NCBI GenBank assembly: GCA_030760725.1
Contig: JASWHV010000003.1
Span: 59,911,264-59,975,263, forward strand
Source of the DNA: Neostapfia colusana
Lineage: Eukaryota; Streptophyta; Magnoliopsida; Poales; Poaceae
Direction of reading: 5' to 3'
Length of the DNA stretch: 64,000 bases
Shown here: positions 44,091-56,005 of the stretch, piece by piece
Numbering within the stretch: the first letter of the stretch is position 1
How the letters are laid out: each line of letters begins with the position of its first letter
Notes under the pieces: generated by a model
Databases searched by the model: none
The model's input: the letters and a program-made list of their open reading frames with translations, nothing else
What the model was told of the DNA's origin: nothing
Position numbers and translations under genes: made by a program

Positions 44091-46765
44091 GGAGCAACCG
44101 TTCCAAACCCTAGTTTCACCACTAACAGTCCAGCGGAAGGGAGGGTCGCCGGTGAGGTCTAGGTTGCCGGCCGTTTAGGGCCCAACTGAGATCATGCTGA
44201 GCTTCCCGAGGTCCCCCTGAGCGTGGCGACGCGATTACCGCGCGAAGGAGGTGGTCCGGAGGGCGGGAACGCATTGCCGAGGTAGCACAGAGGCATAGAG
44301 CTCGTCGCCGGTGAACTACGGCGGTTAGCCGGCGGCGGCATGGTGTCCAGCATGTTCAGCACCCGAAATTATGTGGGGGCGGCGAGTCTCACTGTCGCTG
44401 GCGAGCTAGATCGCCGGGAACGCCGACCTCGTCGGAGCTCCGGCGGCTCGGGGCGGTGGCGTCGGGAGGTAGACGAAGGGCGGGGTCCCACATGTCAGCC
44501 GCTGTGCTAATCGCGTGCGAGCGCGCGGTTAGTTCAAATTAAACAGGCGGGCCCCGCTTTCAGCCTCTGGTTTAGCGCGGGAGAGGATTTTCGGTGGGAA
44601 AATAATTCAGGGATCAGCCCAAACTTTAGAAATTCATAACTTTGTGTAGGAAGCTCCAAATTCAGTGAACCAAATTTTGCTGAACTCAGAATTTTGATTA
44701 CTGTCCAGCAACACCAATTTCATCTCATGAAACTTAATAATTTTCCAGAATTAAATCCCTAAAGTTTAAACTATTGGGAATTTTATCTGGAGAATTACTT
44801 CATGAAAAATTCTGAAATTTGGCTAAGAGGTTCATTGGAAAATCATTGAGTCGCAGTAAAATTTTAAGACTCATCCAAGTTAATTTAGTCCCCCTAATGG
44901 GGTGATTAAGAGGACTGCCCTGAGAAAATAGAAAAATGTACAGAAACAGTTTTCAGATTTTCTCAAATCTTGTTTAGGGCATAACTTCCTCTAGAATTCT
45001 TCAAATTACTTGAAACCAATTCCATTAGAACCATCTTAAATTCTAGTTTCCAGAAAGTAATGGTTGGAGCGATGAAAACCCCTGGAATTACGTAGAGGCT
45101 CAAATATTGACCAAATAAGCTTTTATTTGTACAAGGCTCAAATGAACCTTGTTTCAAATGAAACTTAGTCAAGACTCTGGTTAGGACCCTACCAAGCCAC
45201 TATAAAAATTTCAGAACCAAAGGGGAGGGTTAGCTAGAGTTGTAGTAGTTACTTATTCAAGTTATACATTGCATTTGAATTGACATGTAGTATCTCATTA
45301 ACGTGTAGTCGCTGAAGGCGAGGAGACTCCGGAAGTGCTCGAATTCCTTCTTCCGGAAGAAGACCTAACCACTGACCAGCAGCAACAAGGCAAGCCCCGT
45401 TTTGCAATAACCCTTTTATGAAGTTTGGCTTTGTTCACATGTCTAGTGTGAAGTATGACTGTGCATTAGGTGTAGGATGGATGGAACCCCACTTGCATAA
45501 CCAGAATTTGCCTATAAGAGTGGGGGTAGTGTCTAAGACCTCGCATAGACAGGCTATGCTTAATGATTCATAGGACTTTGGTACAAGTCGAGTAGTTGGA
45601 ATCTACTCGCGAGTTTAGGCTTGGGACACACGGGATTGGTTCGAGTGATGTGAGATCACTTTAGTAATGAAAATGAGACTAGGCCAGGGCTAGGGCGCAG
45701 CAAGAGGAAGTCTTGTTTGCGCGGACCTGTCTGTGTAGATTGAGGACCGATCCGTGTGCGGCCCTGCTGAACAAGTATTGAACGTACCGAAGGCATATCG
45801 GATATATGGGCCCCAATAAACCGATGTAACCTAAACCTCCGGGCATCGAGGCATAACGCACCGATTTATAGGTGTAGGCTGAGGGCAGCAAGGTGGAAAT
45901 CTGCTAACGGTCATAGAGAGATGCTCCGTGTAGAGAACCTCCTGCTCGTTTCGATGCGACCGGTTCGACGTTTGGGCTGTTGGGTGAAAGGTTGTCCCGT
46001 ACGACATCGAGTGAGCGTGCTGTGCAGCTCCACGGGTGGTCGTACGTGACTTTCTCTTTGGGTTTCCCTGCAGGTGTATACCGAGTCGATTCGCCGTCCC
46101 TCGCTGTGACGAGTACCGCTTGTTCACTGCGTCGTAACGTAGATAAATTATGGAATGCTATGATTAAATTCGGCTGTATGATATAATTGTATTGTTACAT
46201 GTGTGACACTAAATATTGCTTACTAAATTTCAGATTCATAAACTGTTAACTTGTGGATAAATGATGAACTAAGGATCAACTATAGGCGTGTCCATTTGCT
46301 GAAATTTTACCATCCCGTGTTCATTGTACCCTACATGTAGAGTTTCATGCCTAGGTGAGTCGGTTAAGTCTTGTTGAGCCATCGTGCTCACGGTTGCTGC
46401 TTAAGTGGTTTTCAGGTGAAGAGCCACCGACGGACTCGGGTTACGAGTCCACCGGCGAGGGTTACCCTCCGTTGGGGACTACGGCTGAGTGGGAGCCGTA
46501 CACGCCGCACTGAGCTGAGGAGTGCAGCTAGTGTGGGTTGCCCTAGGGCTGGGCAACTGACTTTTGCTAGATAGGCGGCGTGAGTTGTATAAATTAGACT
46601 TCCGCTGTGTAATAAAGACGATAGTTTGTAACTGAGTATTGTACTAGTTTGTACAGTTTCAGTTTGTTTTCCCTGTAATAAAATGTGTCCTTATGACGTG
46701 TGCTGTCGGGTGTTGCATTGTGCGGCACCACCCTCTGCGATCCTGGATGAGCGGACTCCGGTCCG
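44091..46765 (+). repeat. related gypsy LTR, type B (fragment)
   Basis: Different in sequence from type A but collinear with it: a GC-rich start, AT-rich middle, exon-like block at 45309, poly(A)-like AATAAA sites at about 46611 and 46677, and an end near GGTCCGCCACA at about 46765. It joins type A at 44090 and the inverted type A LTR near 46766. Neither border shows LTR ends, so these are recombination junctions. Confidence 0.65.
45309..46513 (+). CDS. LTR-borne two-exon acidic coding sequence (type B LTR)
   Basis: Exon a (45309-45389) is again exactly 81 nt, bounded by GTGTAG| and CAACAAG|GCAAGC. It encodes AEGEETPEVLEFLLPEEDLT. Exon b (46416-46513, 98 nt) follows GGTTTTCAG|, continues in the same phase and encodes GEEPPTDSGYESTGEGYPPL, ending WEPYTPH then TGA. 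Type A copies end WESCTPPC. The shared phase, GC donor, acidic composition and W-E-x-x-T-P terminus in LTRs that have otherwise diverged argue for coding constraint. No known family is recognised. Confidence 0.55.
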
Positions 46766-49700
46766 CCACAAACACGGCGGCATGCACGACTCCCACTCAA
46801 CGGGGTTCCCCTCCTAGGGTTCCGTCTCCTCCTCAGGAGTCCCTTCCTCATAGAACCCTGCAAAAGCTTTAAACACAAGCAGTGAGCACAAAGGCTCAGC
46901 AAGACTGACCCGTCTCTCCTAAACATGGAACTTCTACATGAGGGGTGATAGGTACATGAGATAAAACAATTTGCAAAGGACTCGCCTAATTATTGGAACC
47001 TTACTTTCAAGTTTTAGCAGCAGGTTGTGGAGAACCTTACGCTAAGGCACATGAGAGAGCCGCTCAAACAAGAAACGCATTTCTCTCATGTACTTTGCCC
47101 AAGGTTGAAAAGAACTTTAGTTAGCTCTAAACTACAACAAATCATTGACAATCAAAGTCCATCTCTCAATCAGCAACATTTTAACATGTAACTAGCCTGT
47201 TCTTTCTACGTCATGGTACAGTGAACAAGTGGTACTCACTGACCATGAGGGACGGCGATTATAATCGATTTACACCTGCAGGGTTACCCAAATAACCCGT
47301 CATGTACGCCCGTACTCGATGTTGCCTACAACAACCATCACGGGCGCCGTACGCAACCACCTTTCACCCGTCAGCCAAATATTGAACCGGTCCCATCGTC
47401 CCGAGCAAGAGGTCTCTGCACGCGCATCTCAGTGCCGCCAGCCGATTTACACCTCAAGCTCTCAACCTACCCTCTGAACGACGGGCAATGCCTCAATACC
47501 CAGCTACCCGAGTTACATCGGTTTCCCGGTTCCCATATAGCCGGTAGGTCTTCGGTACTGTTCTAGCTTGTTCAACAGGCCCGCACACGGCTCGGTCCTC
47601 AATCGACACAAGCAGAGTTATAGCACACAGGCCCCAAAGTCCTGCTGCCCTTACTCTTCGCTCGGTCTCATTTTTCTTGCCATGTGTTTCGTTTGCTATT
47701 TTTACCTGAGCGATGTGCCTCTAGCCTATTCTCGCGAGTAGTTCCAACTACTCGACTTGTACCGAATCCTACTCTATCTTAGCATTGCAGTGGCTAACGA
47801 GGTTTTCAATCCTAATCCCGACCCATGGTTTTCCTGGCTATGCATTTGGGTTTCAAACAAGACTCTAATGCAAGAAATAAGTGATGCTCAAAGAAGGTGC
47901 TCAAAACAATAAAAATTTGTAAAGAGGTTAATGCAAACCGGAGCTTGCCTTGCTGCTCTTGGTCGTAGGCTAGCTGCTTTTCCGGAGTAACGAAGTCTAG
48001 GACTTCGGGTTCCTCCTCGACCTTAGCGACTACATGAGATACAAGTATATGTGTTAATTTAAATGCATTTGATTTGAATTAAACTTGTGAACCTTATAAG
48101 TCTCACTAGACAGACCCACTGACACTGAAATTTTTACTGTGGCTTGGTTACAACCTACACAGAGACTTGGTCAAGTTTTGTTGTCAGCAAAGCTCATTTG
48201 AGCCCTCCATAATTAATTATGTACTTGACCTTGATTGGAGGCTTTAGGGTGTTCTAGGGATTTTCATGGAGCAAGCCATGACATTTCTGAAAACTAGATT
48301 TTCAGAGGGTTCTAATGGAGTTGGTCTCACTTAATTTGAAGGTTCCTAGCTAAAGATATGAGCTAAACAAGTTAAGAGAAAATTCTGAAAATGTTTCTGA
48401 ACATTTTCTATTTTCTCTGGAACAGTTTTATTAATCACACCATTAGGTGGATCAAATGAGCTCAAATGGATCCGAAATTTTTATGGTAGTTCAGGAATAT
48501 TTTGGGAATATCCCAGCAAAGTTTCAGAATTTTCCTCCAAGGGATTCTCCAGTTAAAATTCCAAACAGTTCAAATTTTGAAGAATTAATTCAGGAGAAAT
48601 AAAGATTTTCATGAAGTGAAACATGATTTGCTGGAAAGTACTCAGAGATCTGAATCCAACAAAATTTGGTTCACTCCATTTGGAGTTTTGTAGCCCAAGT
48701 TATGAGGATTTGAAGTTTGAATGAAATCTGAAAGTCGGGAAAAGTTTAAATCTGCCGGTGGGTACACGGGGACACGTGTTCGGCGCTGGAGTGACGGCAC
48801 ACCGGGGTTCGCGGAGTTTTTGCGTGCCAGCACACCGGATCCGAGCCGCAGAGTGATCCTGATTTAAAATCTGAGCCGCTGACAGGTGGGCCACCCGGCT
48901 TCGTCGTCCTCCCGACGCTCCCTCGCGCCCGCGCCGCCTCCCTTCGCCGGAGCAGTACCGCAGCTCACCGGATTGCCACTGCTGGCCACCGCACGGTCTG
49001 AAACTCGCCGTCAGGGGTTTATCGACATCGAGGAACATGTCCGTGGGGTCAGTTTGAGCTGGCGGTGACCGGAAATAACCCAGTGATGTGCGGCGGCTTC
49101 AGTTGAGGTTCGGCGCCGTCGGCCGTGGGTTTTGACCCGCCAAGACCTCGAACAACCAGCTCTACAGCGTCAGTACACCTCTAGGAAGCTCGACAAGGCC
49201 TCAAAGGTGTGCCAACATGGTGGCAAGTTGGTCGGCACCGTGTGACCGATCGTGCCCGCCATGAACGCCCTTGATCGAGCTCAAAATCCGTCACTCCTAG
49301 CCAGTTTCATACCATGTATGCTAAAAGGAAAATGATCGCCGGCTAGTCCAGCGCCTATGTGCTAGATTTGATAACTTAAGAAGGATCCGAGAGCGGAAAT
49401 TCGAAGAAACCGTACCGGAAGCTCGGTTTGAGGCCGGCGGAGCAAAATCTGGAAATTCGTGGCGGATGCTTCACGGTTTGCTTCAAGAATTGGAGGAGAG
49501 CAACACGGTGGCTGCGCGCTCCCGTTGCCGCTCTTGCTGGCCTGTGAAAGCCCCTGTGGAACGCTGTCCACGAGCGCCCGATCTTCGGCTGAGGTTAGGT
49601 CGCCGCTGTGGCGATCGTTCTCGGGCAAGGGAGGCCGGAGCTCGGGGTTTTTAGCGTCAGGGAAGTGGAGGTTGACCTCAGGGTGCTGCCTAGCCACTCG

Positions 49701-50600
49701 GGGAAGGAGAGGGTGTGATGTTTTCGTTGTTTCCCGATCGAACAAAGAGGCGGAAGGCAGAGGAGCTCGGTGTTTGCCAGGGAGAAGAAAGCGAGCGATG
49801 ATCGCTTCGGTGGAGTGCCTTAAGAAGACCCCGGAACCGACCCTGGGCTCGCGCTTGGAGGCGGGAAGCAGCTGGTGGCGCCGGCTCCCCTCGGTGGCGC
49901 ACGAGCAGCCTTCGGTGGTGTTCAACATACAGAGGCAAAGTCCACTGCTTCGGTTGCAAGTTTTCAGCAGCCCCTCTATGACAGATGGGTCCCACCCCCA
50001 TTTTAACCTCTGAGATTAACTCCCTATCACTGTTGTAAACAGTAAGCCCTAAAATGCCCATGGTGATTTGAATTATTCACCCCTGAGCCATTTGAATTGG
50101 TTAAAATTCAAATTGGGTTTGGTTTGACTAAATTTCAGCACATGTTCAGTTTGAAATTCAAATAAAGTTGGAATTTGCTACACTTAGCTCATGTCAAGAT
50201 CAACTCCAAATGGAGTGAAAATTTGTTTGTGAGCTTACAAAAATGTGCTGAGTAAGAATATGCCTCCCACTTTTGAATTCATGGGATAAAAAACAGTTTG
50301 ACTTTGAATTTGAGTTCAAACTACCCTCTTTCTAGCTATACCCAAAAGGACCTCAAAAAGTTTTGAATTTGGGTGAAACTTGGCATGGACATTCCTAGCA
50401 AGGTGTAGGAGTTTTCCAAATGTCCAGCCCCTATATGATGTATGTGGAAAATGCCACTTTTGCATTTTGTGAGTTTGTTTTCTAATGAGCATGTTGATGG
50501 TGGTTACTTGCTCTTCAAATGTGTTCATCAACTTTCTTCAAATGAGGTGTGTGTGTGGTGATGAACACTTTAAACATGTGTCAAAAACTGAGGCTTTACA
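46766..50600 (-). repeat. Tekay-like gypsy LTR, type A, inverted
   Basis: Runs right to left from TGTAAAGCCTCAG (50600) to about 46766, where the last roughly 200 bp of the LTR are missing. It is the inverse of the LTR starting at 41118, so the two face each other. The flank beyond 50600 is copia pol, not gypsy sequence, so this is a 5' LTR or solo LTR inserted in copia. It contains exon a at 47949-48029 (81 nt) and exon b from 46857 leftward, the latter with an in-frame TAG where relatives have CAG/CAA. GC-rich open frames at 48642-50061 are not called. Confidence 0.82.
47949..48029 (-). CDS. exon a of the LTR-borne coding sequence (inverted LTR)
   Basis: The fourth copy of the 81-nt block, with the same acceptor-like CATGTAG and GC donor CAGCAAG|GCAAGC. 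It differs from 43697-43777 by two synonymous third-base changes and one Glu-to-Lys change in the part compared. Exon b of this copy starts at 46857 but has an early TAG, so the copy is probably dead. Confidence 0.5.
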
Positions 50601-51606
50601 ATGACCCTCTGTTTCTGTCACAGCCAGGTAATTGGACTCCCTCTAAGAAAGAAAAGAACTCCTGTTGTACTCTTTCGATCATCTATATTCCCTGCCAGAT
50701 CGCTGTCACTATAAGCCACCAGTTTCATATTTCTGGTACCTCTAGTGTAGAGCAGCCCATACGCCGTTGTTGCAGCAATATAGCGTATGTGCTTGAGACA
50801 AGCAATGTGATCCCCCTTCGGGTATTCCATTAATCAACTGAGATAAGCAACACTAAATGAAAGATCAGGACGTGTGTGGAGCAAGTACCTGAGGCTTCCG
50901 ATCAAGCTTAAAAATTGTGTTGCATCCACCACTGGTGAAGTACTTTGTTTTGACAATTTCAGCCTTGTTTCCATTGGCGTTGCACAGCCATTGCAGCTGG
51001 CCATACCTGCTCTTTCAAGTAGTCTTCTAGCATATGCGCTTTGGCACAACTCCATACCATCTTCTTTTTGCCTGACCTCAATGCCAAGATAATAGGATAA
51101 AGCACCCATATCACTCATTTTGAATGTTTGCTTCATCTCCCTTTTGAACAGTTCCAAGTCTCGAAGTGATTCCCCCACAATCAGTAGGTCATCAACATAG
51201 ACACCTACTATAAGTCTGAGACCCTCTTTGCATCTGGTATAGAGCCCATGTTCAGACTTACATTTCTTGAAACCCATTCTGCTGAGACTCGTGTCCAGCT
51301 TCGAGTTCCAGGCTCGAGGAGCTTGTCGGACTCTGTAGAGGGCTTTGTGAAGCTTTAGCACCATGTTTTCACATCCCTCAGCTGTGAATCCTGGTGGTTG
51401 CTTGATGCAGATCTCTTTGACAAGATCACTCTTCAAGAATGCTGACTTTACATCCATGTGATGGACAGGCCAACCAAAGTGTGCCGGCAATGCAAGCACC
51501 AAACGTACCGACTCCATTCTGGCCACAGGTGCAAAGACTTCTTCAAAATCAATGCCTTGCCTTTGAACAAAACCTTTTGCAACCAGCCGGGCTTTGTGTT
51601 TGACAA
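50601..51606 (-). pseudogene. copia reverse transcriptase / RNase H fragment
   Basis: Reading leftward: KHKARLVAKGFVQRQGIDFE, then HMDVKSAFLKSDLVKEICIK, GLYTRCKEGLRLIVGVYVDD (catalytic YVDD near 51.2 kb) and MSDMGALSYYLGIEVRQKED. RNase H begins around YSDSDLAGNIDDRKSTTG, with a TGA at about 50630. The lineage differs from the Sirevirus copies above. The fragment is cut on the right by the CACTA-3 end (51607) and on the left by the inverted gypsy LTR (50600), so both elements inserted into it. The other half should lie beyond the window. Confidence 0.85.
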
Positions 51607-52345
51607 ACTACTACAACAAGTTTCATCTCAGGCTGCTCTAAACGTATTATCACATGCGCTTTTCAAAACCGCCTGAAACGAAGAGCCTGTGATAATCAGC
51701 ACTTTTCACAGGCGGAAACCTAAACCGCCTGTGAAAAAGTTTATCACAGGCAGTTCTATACCTACGACTAGCCGCCTGTGAAGACTCTTTATCAGAGGTG
51801 GTTTGTAACGCAAGAGTATCCGCCTGTGATAACTCCATTATCGCAGGCGGTTCAGTACCTACTACTAGCCGCCTGTGAAGAATCTTTATCACAGGTGGTT
51901 TGTAACGTAAAGAGTATCCGCCTGTGTAACTCTATTATCACAGGCGGTTCTATACCTACGACTAGCCGCCTGTGAAGAATTTTTATCACAGACGATTTGT
52001 AACGTAAAGAGTATCCGCCTGTGTAACTCTATTATCGCAGGCGGTTCTTTACCTACGATTAGCCGATTGTGAAGAATCTTTATCATAGGAGGTTTGTAAC
52101 GTAAGAGTATCCGCCTGTGTAACTCTATTATCGCAGGCGGTTCTTTACCTACGAATAGCCGTATGTGAAGAATCTTTATCACAGGCGGTTTGTAACATAA
52201 GATTATCTGCCTATGTAACTCAATTATCACAGGCGGTTCTTTACCTACGACTAGCCGCCTGTGAAGAATCTTTATCACAGGCGGTTAATAACATAAGATT
52301 ATCCGCCTGTGTAACTCTATTATTGCAGGCGGTTTGTTAGGTACT
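51607..52345. repeat. CACTA-3 left terminus and subterminal repeats
   Basis: About six tandem units of roughly 110 bp, each containing TATCACAGGCGGTT, a CTAGCCGCCTGTGAAGAA inverse and a second pair around GTAACGTAAGAGTATCCGCC. Alternating orientation gives hairpin potential. This is the expected binding array for the element's TNPA protein. Confidence 0.85.
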
Positions 52346-52481
52346 ACATGCTATTATTTCAGGTTGGTTTGATATGCACATTCACACACAGTGGAAACAA
52401 TATATTCTGACAAGCATCATCGACACAATATCACCAAAAAGTCATCTAATATACATATATATAAGTACAATACATCCCAAT

Positions 52482-55400
52482 TCATATACCAAATTGATCA
52501 ATATACTGGCAAAGTTCTGGCACATCAGCTATTACACCTTCGTCATCTAAGAACTGCCCTTTTCGGTGGAAAATTTTGCGACGCATGAAGGTACATAGTT
52601 CATTTGCAATATTCTCGGCTCCTCCACAAGGCATATCTCTAGAAACCGGCCATTCTTCATCCACATTCTTCATGTGCTGCAATGAAACACATAACAAGGT
52701 TTAGAATGTGTTGGTGACAATGATAACATAATAGTATTAAAATACGCTAGTTACAATGAAAATGAAACTCAAAAGTAAAAAAATACAATATTGACATTAA
52801 GGATAACTTACATCCTCACGATTCACTCTATATTCGCAGGCGGTTCGAAGATGCTCACATACATAATACCCACATAAGATGCTCCTAGAAGGCTGCTTGG
52901 GACAAGGATAATATGTTGATATATGCAATGCATCCTTATTAGTAAGTCTCTGAACGACATGTTTTTTCACGTAAAACCGCCAAGCGCTGTCATATAAGGA
53001 ATGTCATATAAGAGTTGCCGACCTATATATATGAGTGTATATTAAAAGTATCAAATAACGTACTTTCTCAAAATGTCAAGGAAATCTTTTTAAGTATCTT
53101 GTGAGTAATCAGCTGAGTCCAAGACCGTTGCCAAACCCTGTGTTGTCTTGATGAAGATCATTATGTAGTGTTTACTGCACACGTACAAACACACATGTTA
53201 ACTTAAAAATTAGCAATAATTGCTATTTCCATGCCATGTGTCGAACTTACTCGAAGTGATACGGAGGCTTTACGAGGTCCTTGCCATCTCTGACAAAGTT
53301 AAACATGGCATGTCCTATGTAGGCTGCAACCTTTGTCTTTTTATCCTCTTTTGGCTTGCGATTGATTTTTAAATTGTTTTTTCTCATGCGCTTGTACTGT
53401 TCTGAGTCCCGTTGCACCTGAAAGTCGAAATTCGACTTTGCAATCACTGTAGGGTCAAGGATACCTGTCTTGGACTTTAGCTTTTCATTATCCATGTATT
53501 GCATCCTATTGAATAAGTACGGAATTGTTATAATCTCATGACATGTGTATGCGTGTAGTAAGAAAAGCAAATATGAAATATTCGAGGCACTTACAAGCAC
53601 CAGGCGAGTAGCAGGTTGATTTCGAGCATGCCTCGATAGAAAAGGCTCCACAGATCTTCAAAGAGAAGGGCTCGTTTATCTTCTTCAACGCTCCATAATG
53701 CTTATTTTGGCACACGAAATGTGATGTACAAATGTTATATTTTGTGCTGGCAGTGATGTACCACTCGTGCATTCTTCTGAGCGGGAAACGTTGTTTGCTA
53801 AGCTGTGTTGATGTCATGAACGGCTTCCCATTCTCATATTCAGGAGGAACGTCCTGAATCTTGTGTACCGGAACTCCTGGTTTAACAAAAGCCGTCTCGC
53901 GAGTATATTTCACATCGTCTTCTTCCCACTCTTCAATATTTTCTAATGCTGACTCATGTGAAGTACGAGATGCATAAGATTTTGTAATATTTTTGTTCAT
54001 TTTTTCCAAATATTCTGACACTTCTTTAGAAGGTTCCTTATTTTTGTATGAGCTAACGTTCACAGGCACTGACCAAGGAGTAGTCGTTGGAAGTTGGACA
54101 TTGGCCTGTTGTTGAACCTGTTGTTCAACTTATTGCTCTTTACTACCAATAGCTTGCTCTTGTACTGCTTCAAGTTGTTGTTCAACTGGTCGCTCTTGGT
54201 TATCTTTACTGGCAAGGTTACTATCATCCTTGCTGGGACATAGCGGGAGTGGATCTTTCTGGACTTTTGGCGAAGAAGACGGGGCTGCACTCTTTCAAGA
54301 TGTGACGGGGCTAGACCTCGGCTCATCGTCCAACAACACGATATCTCGTCGGTGCCAAAGGATTAACTGGTTGACGGCCTGCCAAAGAGTCGTGATCCCC
54401 TCAGGTGTGATGTGGTCTATTTCATAATCTTCATTAGCATTATCAATGATCTGAATAACTTGGACCATGGCATAATACAATGGAAGTGGATTGCCGTTGA
54501 AGACAAGGTTCGGCTTTGCCATAGCTGTGGCAACCTGTTTTGTTTTGTTCCCTGCTCTGCCGATCGGGACAAGAAGACGACAAGATGTGTCCTTAACAAT
54601 ATCATCGATAGGGAACTTATGGGTTGACCCTTAGACTGGCACAGAACCTACGCTGCTAGGGTAGAAAGTTAGAGATATCAAATGCTCCATTGCCACGGGA
54701 ACCATCACTCTATTCTGTGGCGTTAATTGTCCCGATTTTATCAGTTCATCAATTCTTTCTTTCACAGATGCCTTGACCGTTTGACCAATCTTATCTTCAA
54801 TTATCTTCTTGAACTTGTCGCGTCTTCTATATAACTCTTTATCGTTCGGGAAACCATCTCTCCAGGACATCTGAGAAGAGATTGCTCGAACCCATCCACC
54901 ATTGTCAGGGTTGCCTAGGATAGCGGTAAGTTGGTCATTCTCCCTATTCGGCTTGAAGAGACCCTTCTGTTGCTTTTTAATTACTTCTTTCATTTTTTGC
55001 CCTACTTGGTTCACAGAGTCGGGCTTTTCAAGTTTGCCTTCGCCTGTCAAACATGATCGAGCTAAGACCCACCACTTAGTTATCACATCGCATCCTTGTA
55101 GCGGGTCAGGATTGCCCTTACCGACAGTTTCCTCTAATATTTTATACCAGTTCTCAACTTTGGGGGCATATCTGGCAGACCCTGAGCGATGATGGTATTT
55201 GTTCTTTATGGCAAGCTCTGACCTAGATTCACATAAGGCTTTAGGCTTAGGTGTGGTCTTTTGACGAACAAATTCTTGCCACTGAGCTTGTATGATTTTT
55301 CCCATCGTCTTCGGGCTAGGGACCTTATTGTCCTTGACATAAGCATTCATTTTACTCTTCCGACCACGAAACTTCTTGCTGCAATAGACCAATGTTGCTT

Positions 55401-56005
55401 TCTTTATAGCTTCTTCCATTCCTTTTGGGAACTTGAATTGTTTCTTTAGCTTCTCCCACAACTAATTATTGTTCGCCTCAGGAAATTTTGTCCAATTCTC
55501 GGTTGTGATCAGCACGAGCTCTCTAACAAGACAACTGCATGCATTTTGGTACTTTGTAACTGAATCCAGTGGTTCTTGGGGAAGCTCACCTGGACCGACA
55601 CTTGTTATGTATATGATGCGGTTCAATGGACCCTTATTGGGACCTCGTTGCCCTTGTTTTCACTTGACTGAATTTGAGTGTTCAATCATTGGAGATCCTT
55701 CTGCGGTTTTAGGAGCCCAAGTCACCTTGTCGTTATCTTGGCAATTAAGCTAGGTAGAAAATAGTTATAAGGCTTTATTTACTTGACAACCAACATTAAC
55801 TTCAACAGCTGGAGTTAAGATTTGTGATCCATACCTCATCGGCAAGATCATATTCCAGGTCGAGATCCTCTGAAGTCTTTTTAATTTTTATATTTGGAAA
55901 GGGATCCGATGGACTGTGATACGAGCCTGAACTGCTGGAGTCACTAAACTTAACATCGTCGGCTTCATTGCTACTACCAGCACCAGTCTTCTTAGAGCTT
56001 TCCAT
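52482..56005 (-). pseudogene. TNPA-like CACTA protein fused to a Ulp1-type (C48) SUMO protease
   Basis: Exons read leftward: 55835-56005 (MESSKK, acidic/serine-rich), 53595-55749, 53251-53505, about 53073-53174, about 52812-53020 and 52482-52676, with canonical borders where checked. The long exon holds the plant En/Spm region (MWEKLKKQFKFPKGMEEAIK, SARYAPKVENWYKILEE) and a later conserved segment (DHITPEGITTLW, ILWHRRDIVLL). The C-terminal exons form a C48 peptidase with His in DKHYIM (across a splice), Asp in VLDSADY, Gln in PKQPSRS and Cys in LCGYYVCEHL, so all catalytic positions remain. Stops at 55660, 55462, 54631, 54295 and 54130 all fit C-to-T changes, and the fifth exon has a small frame disturbance. 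Confidence 0.78.
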
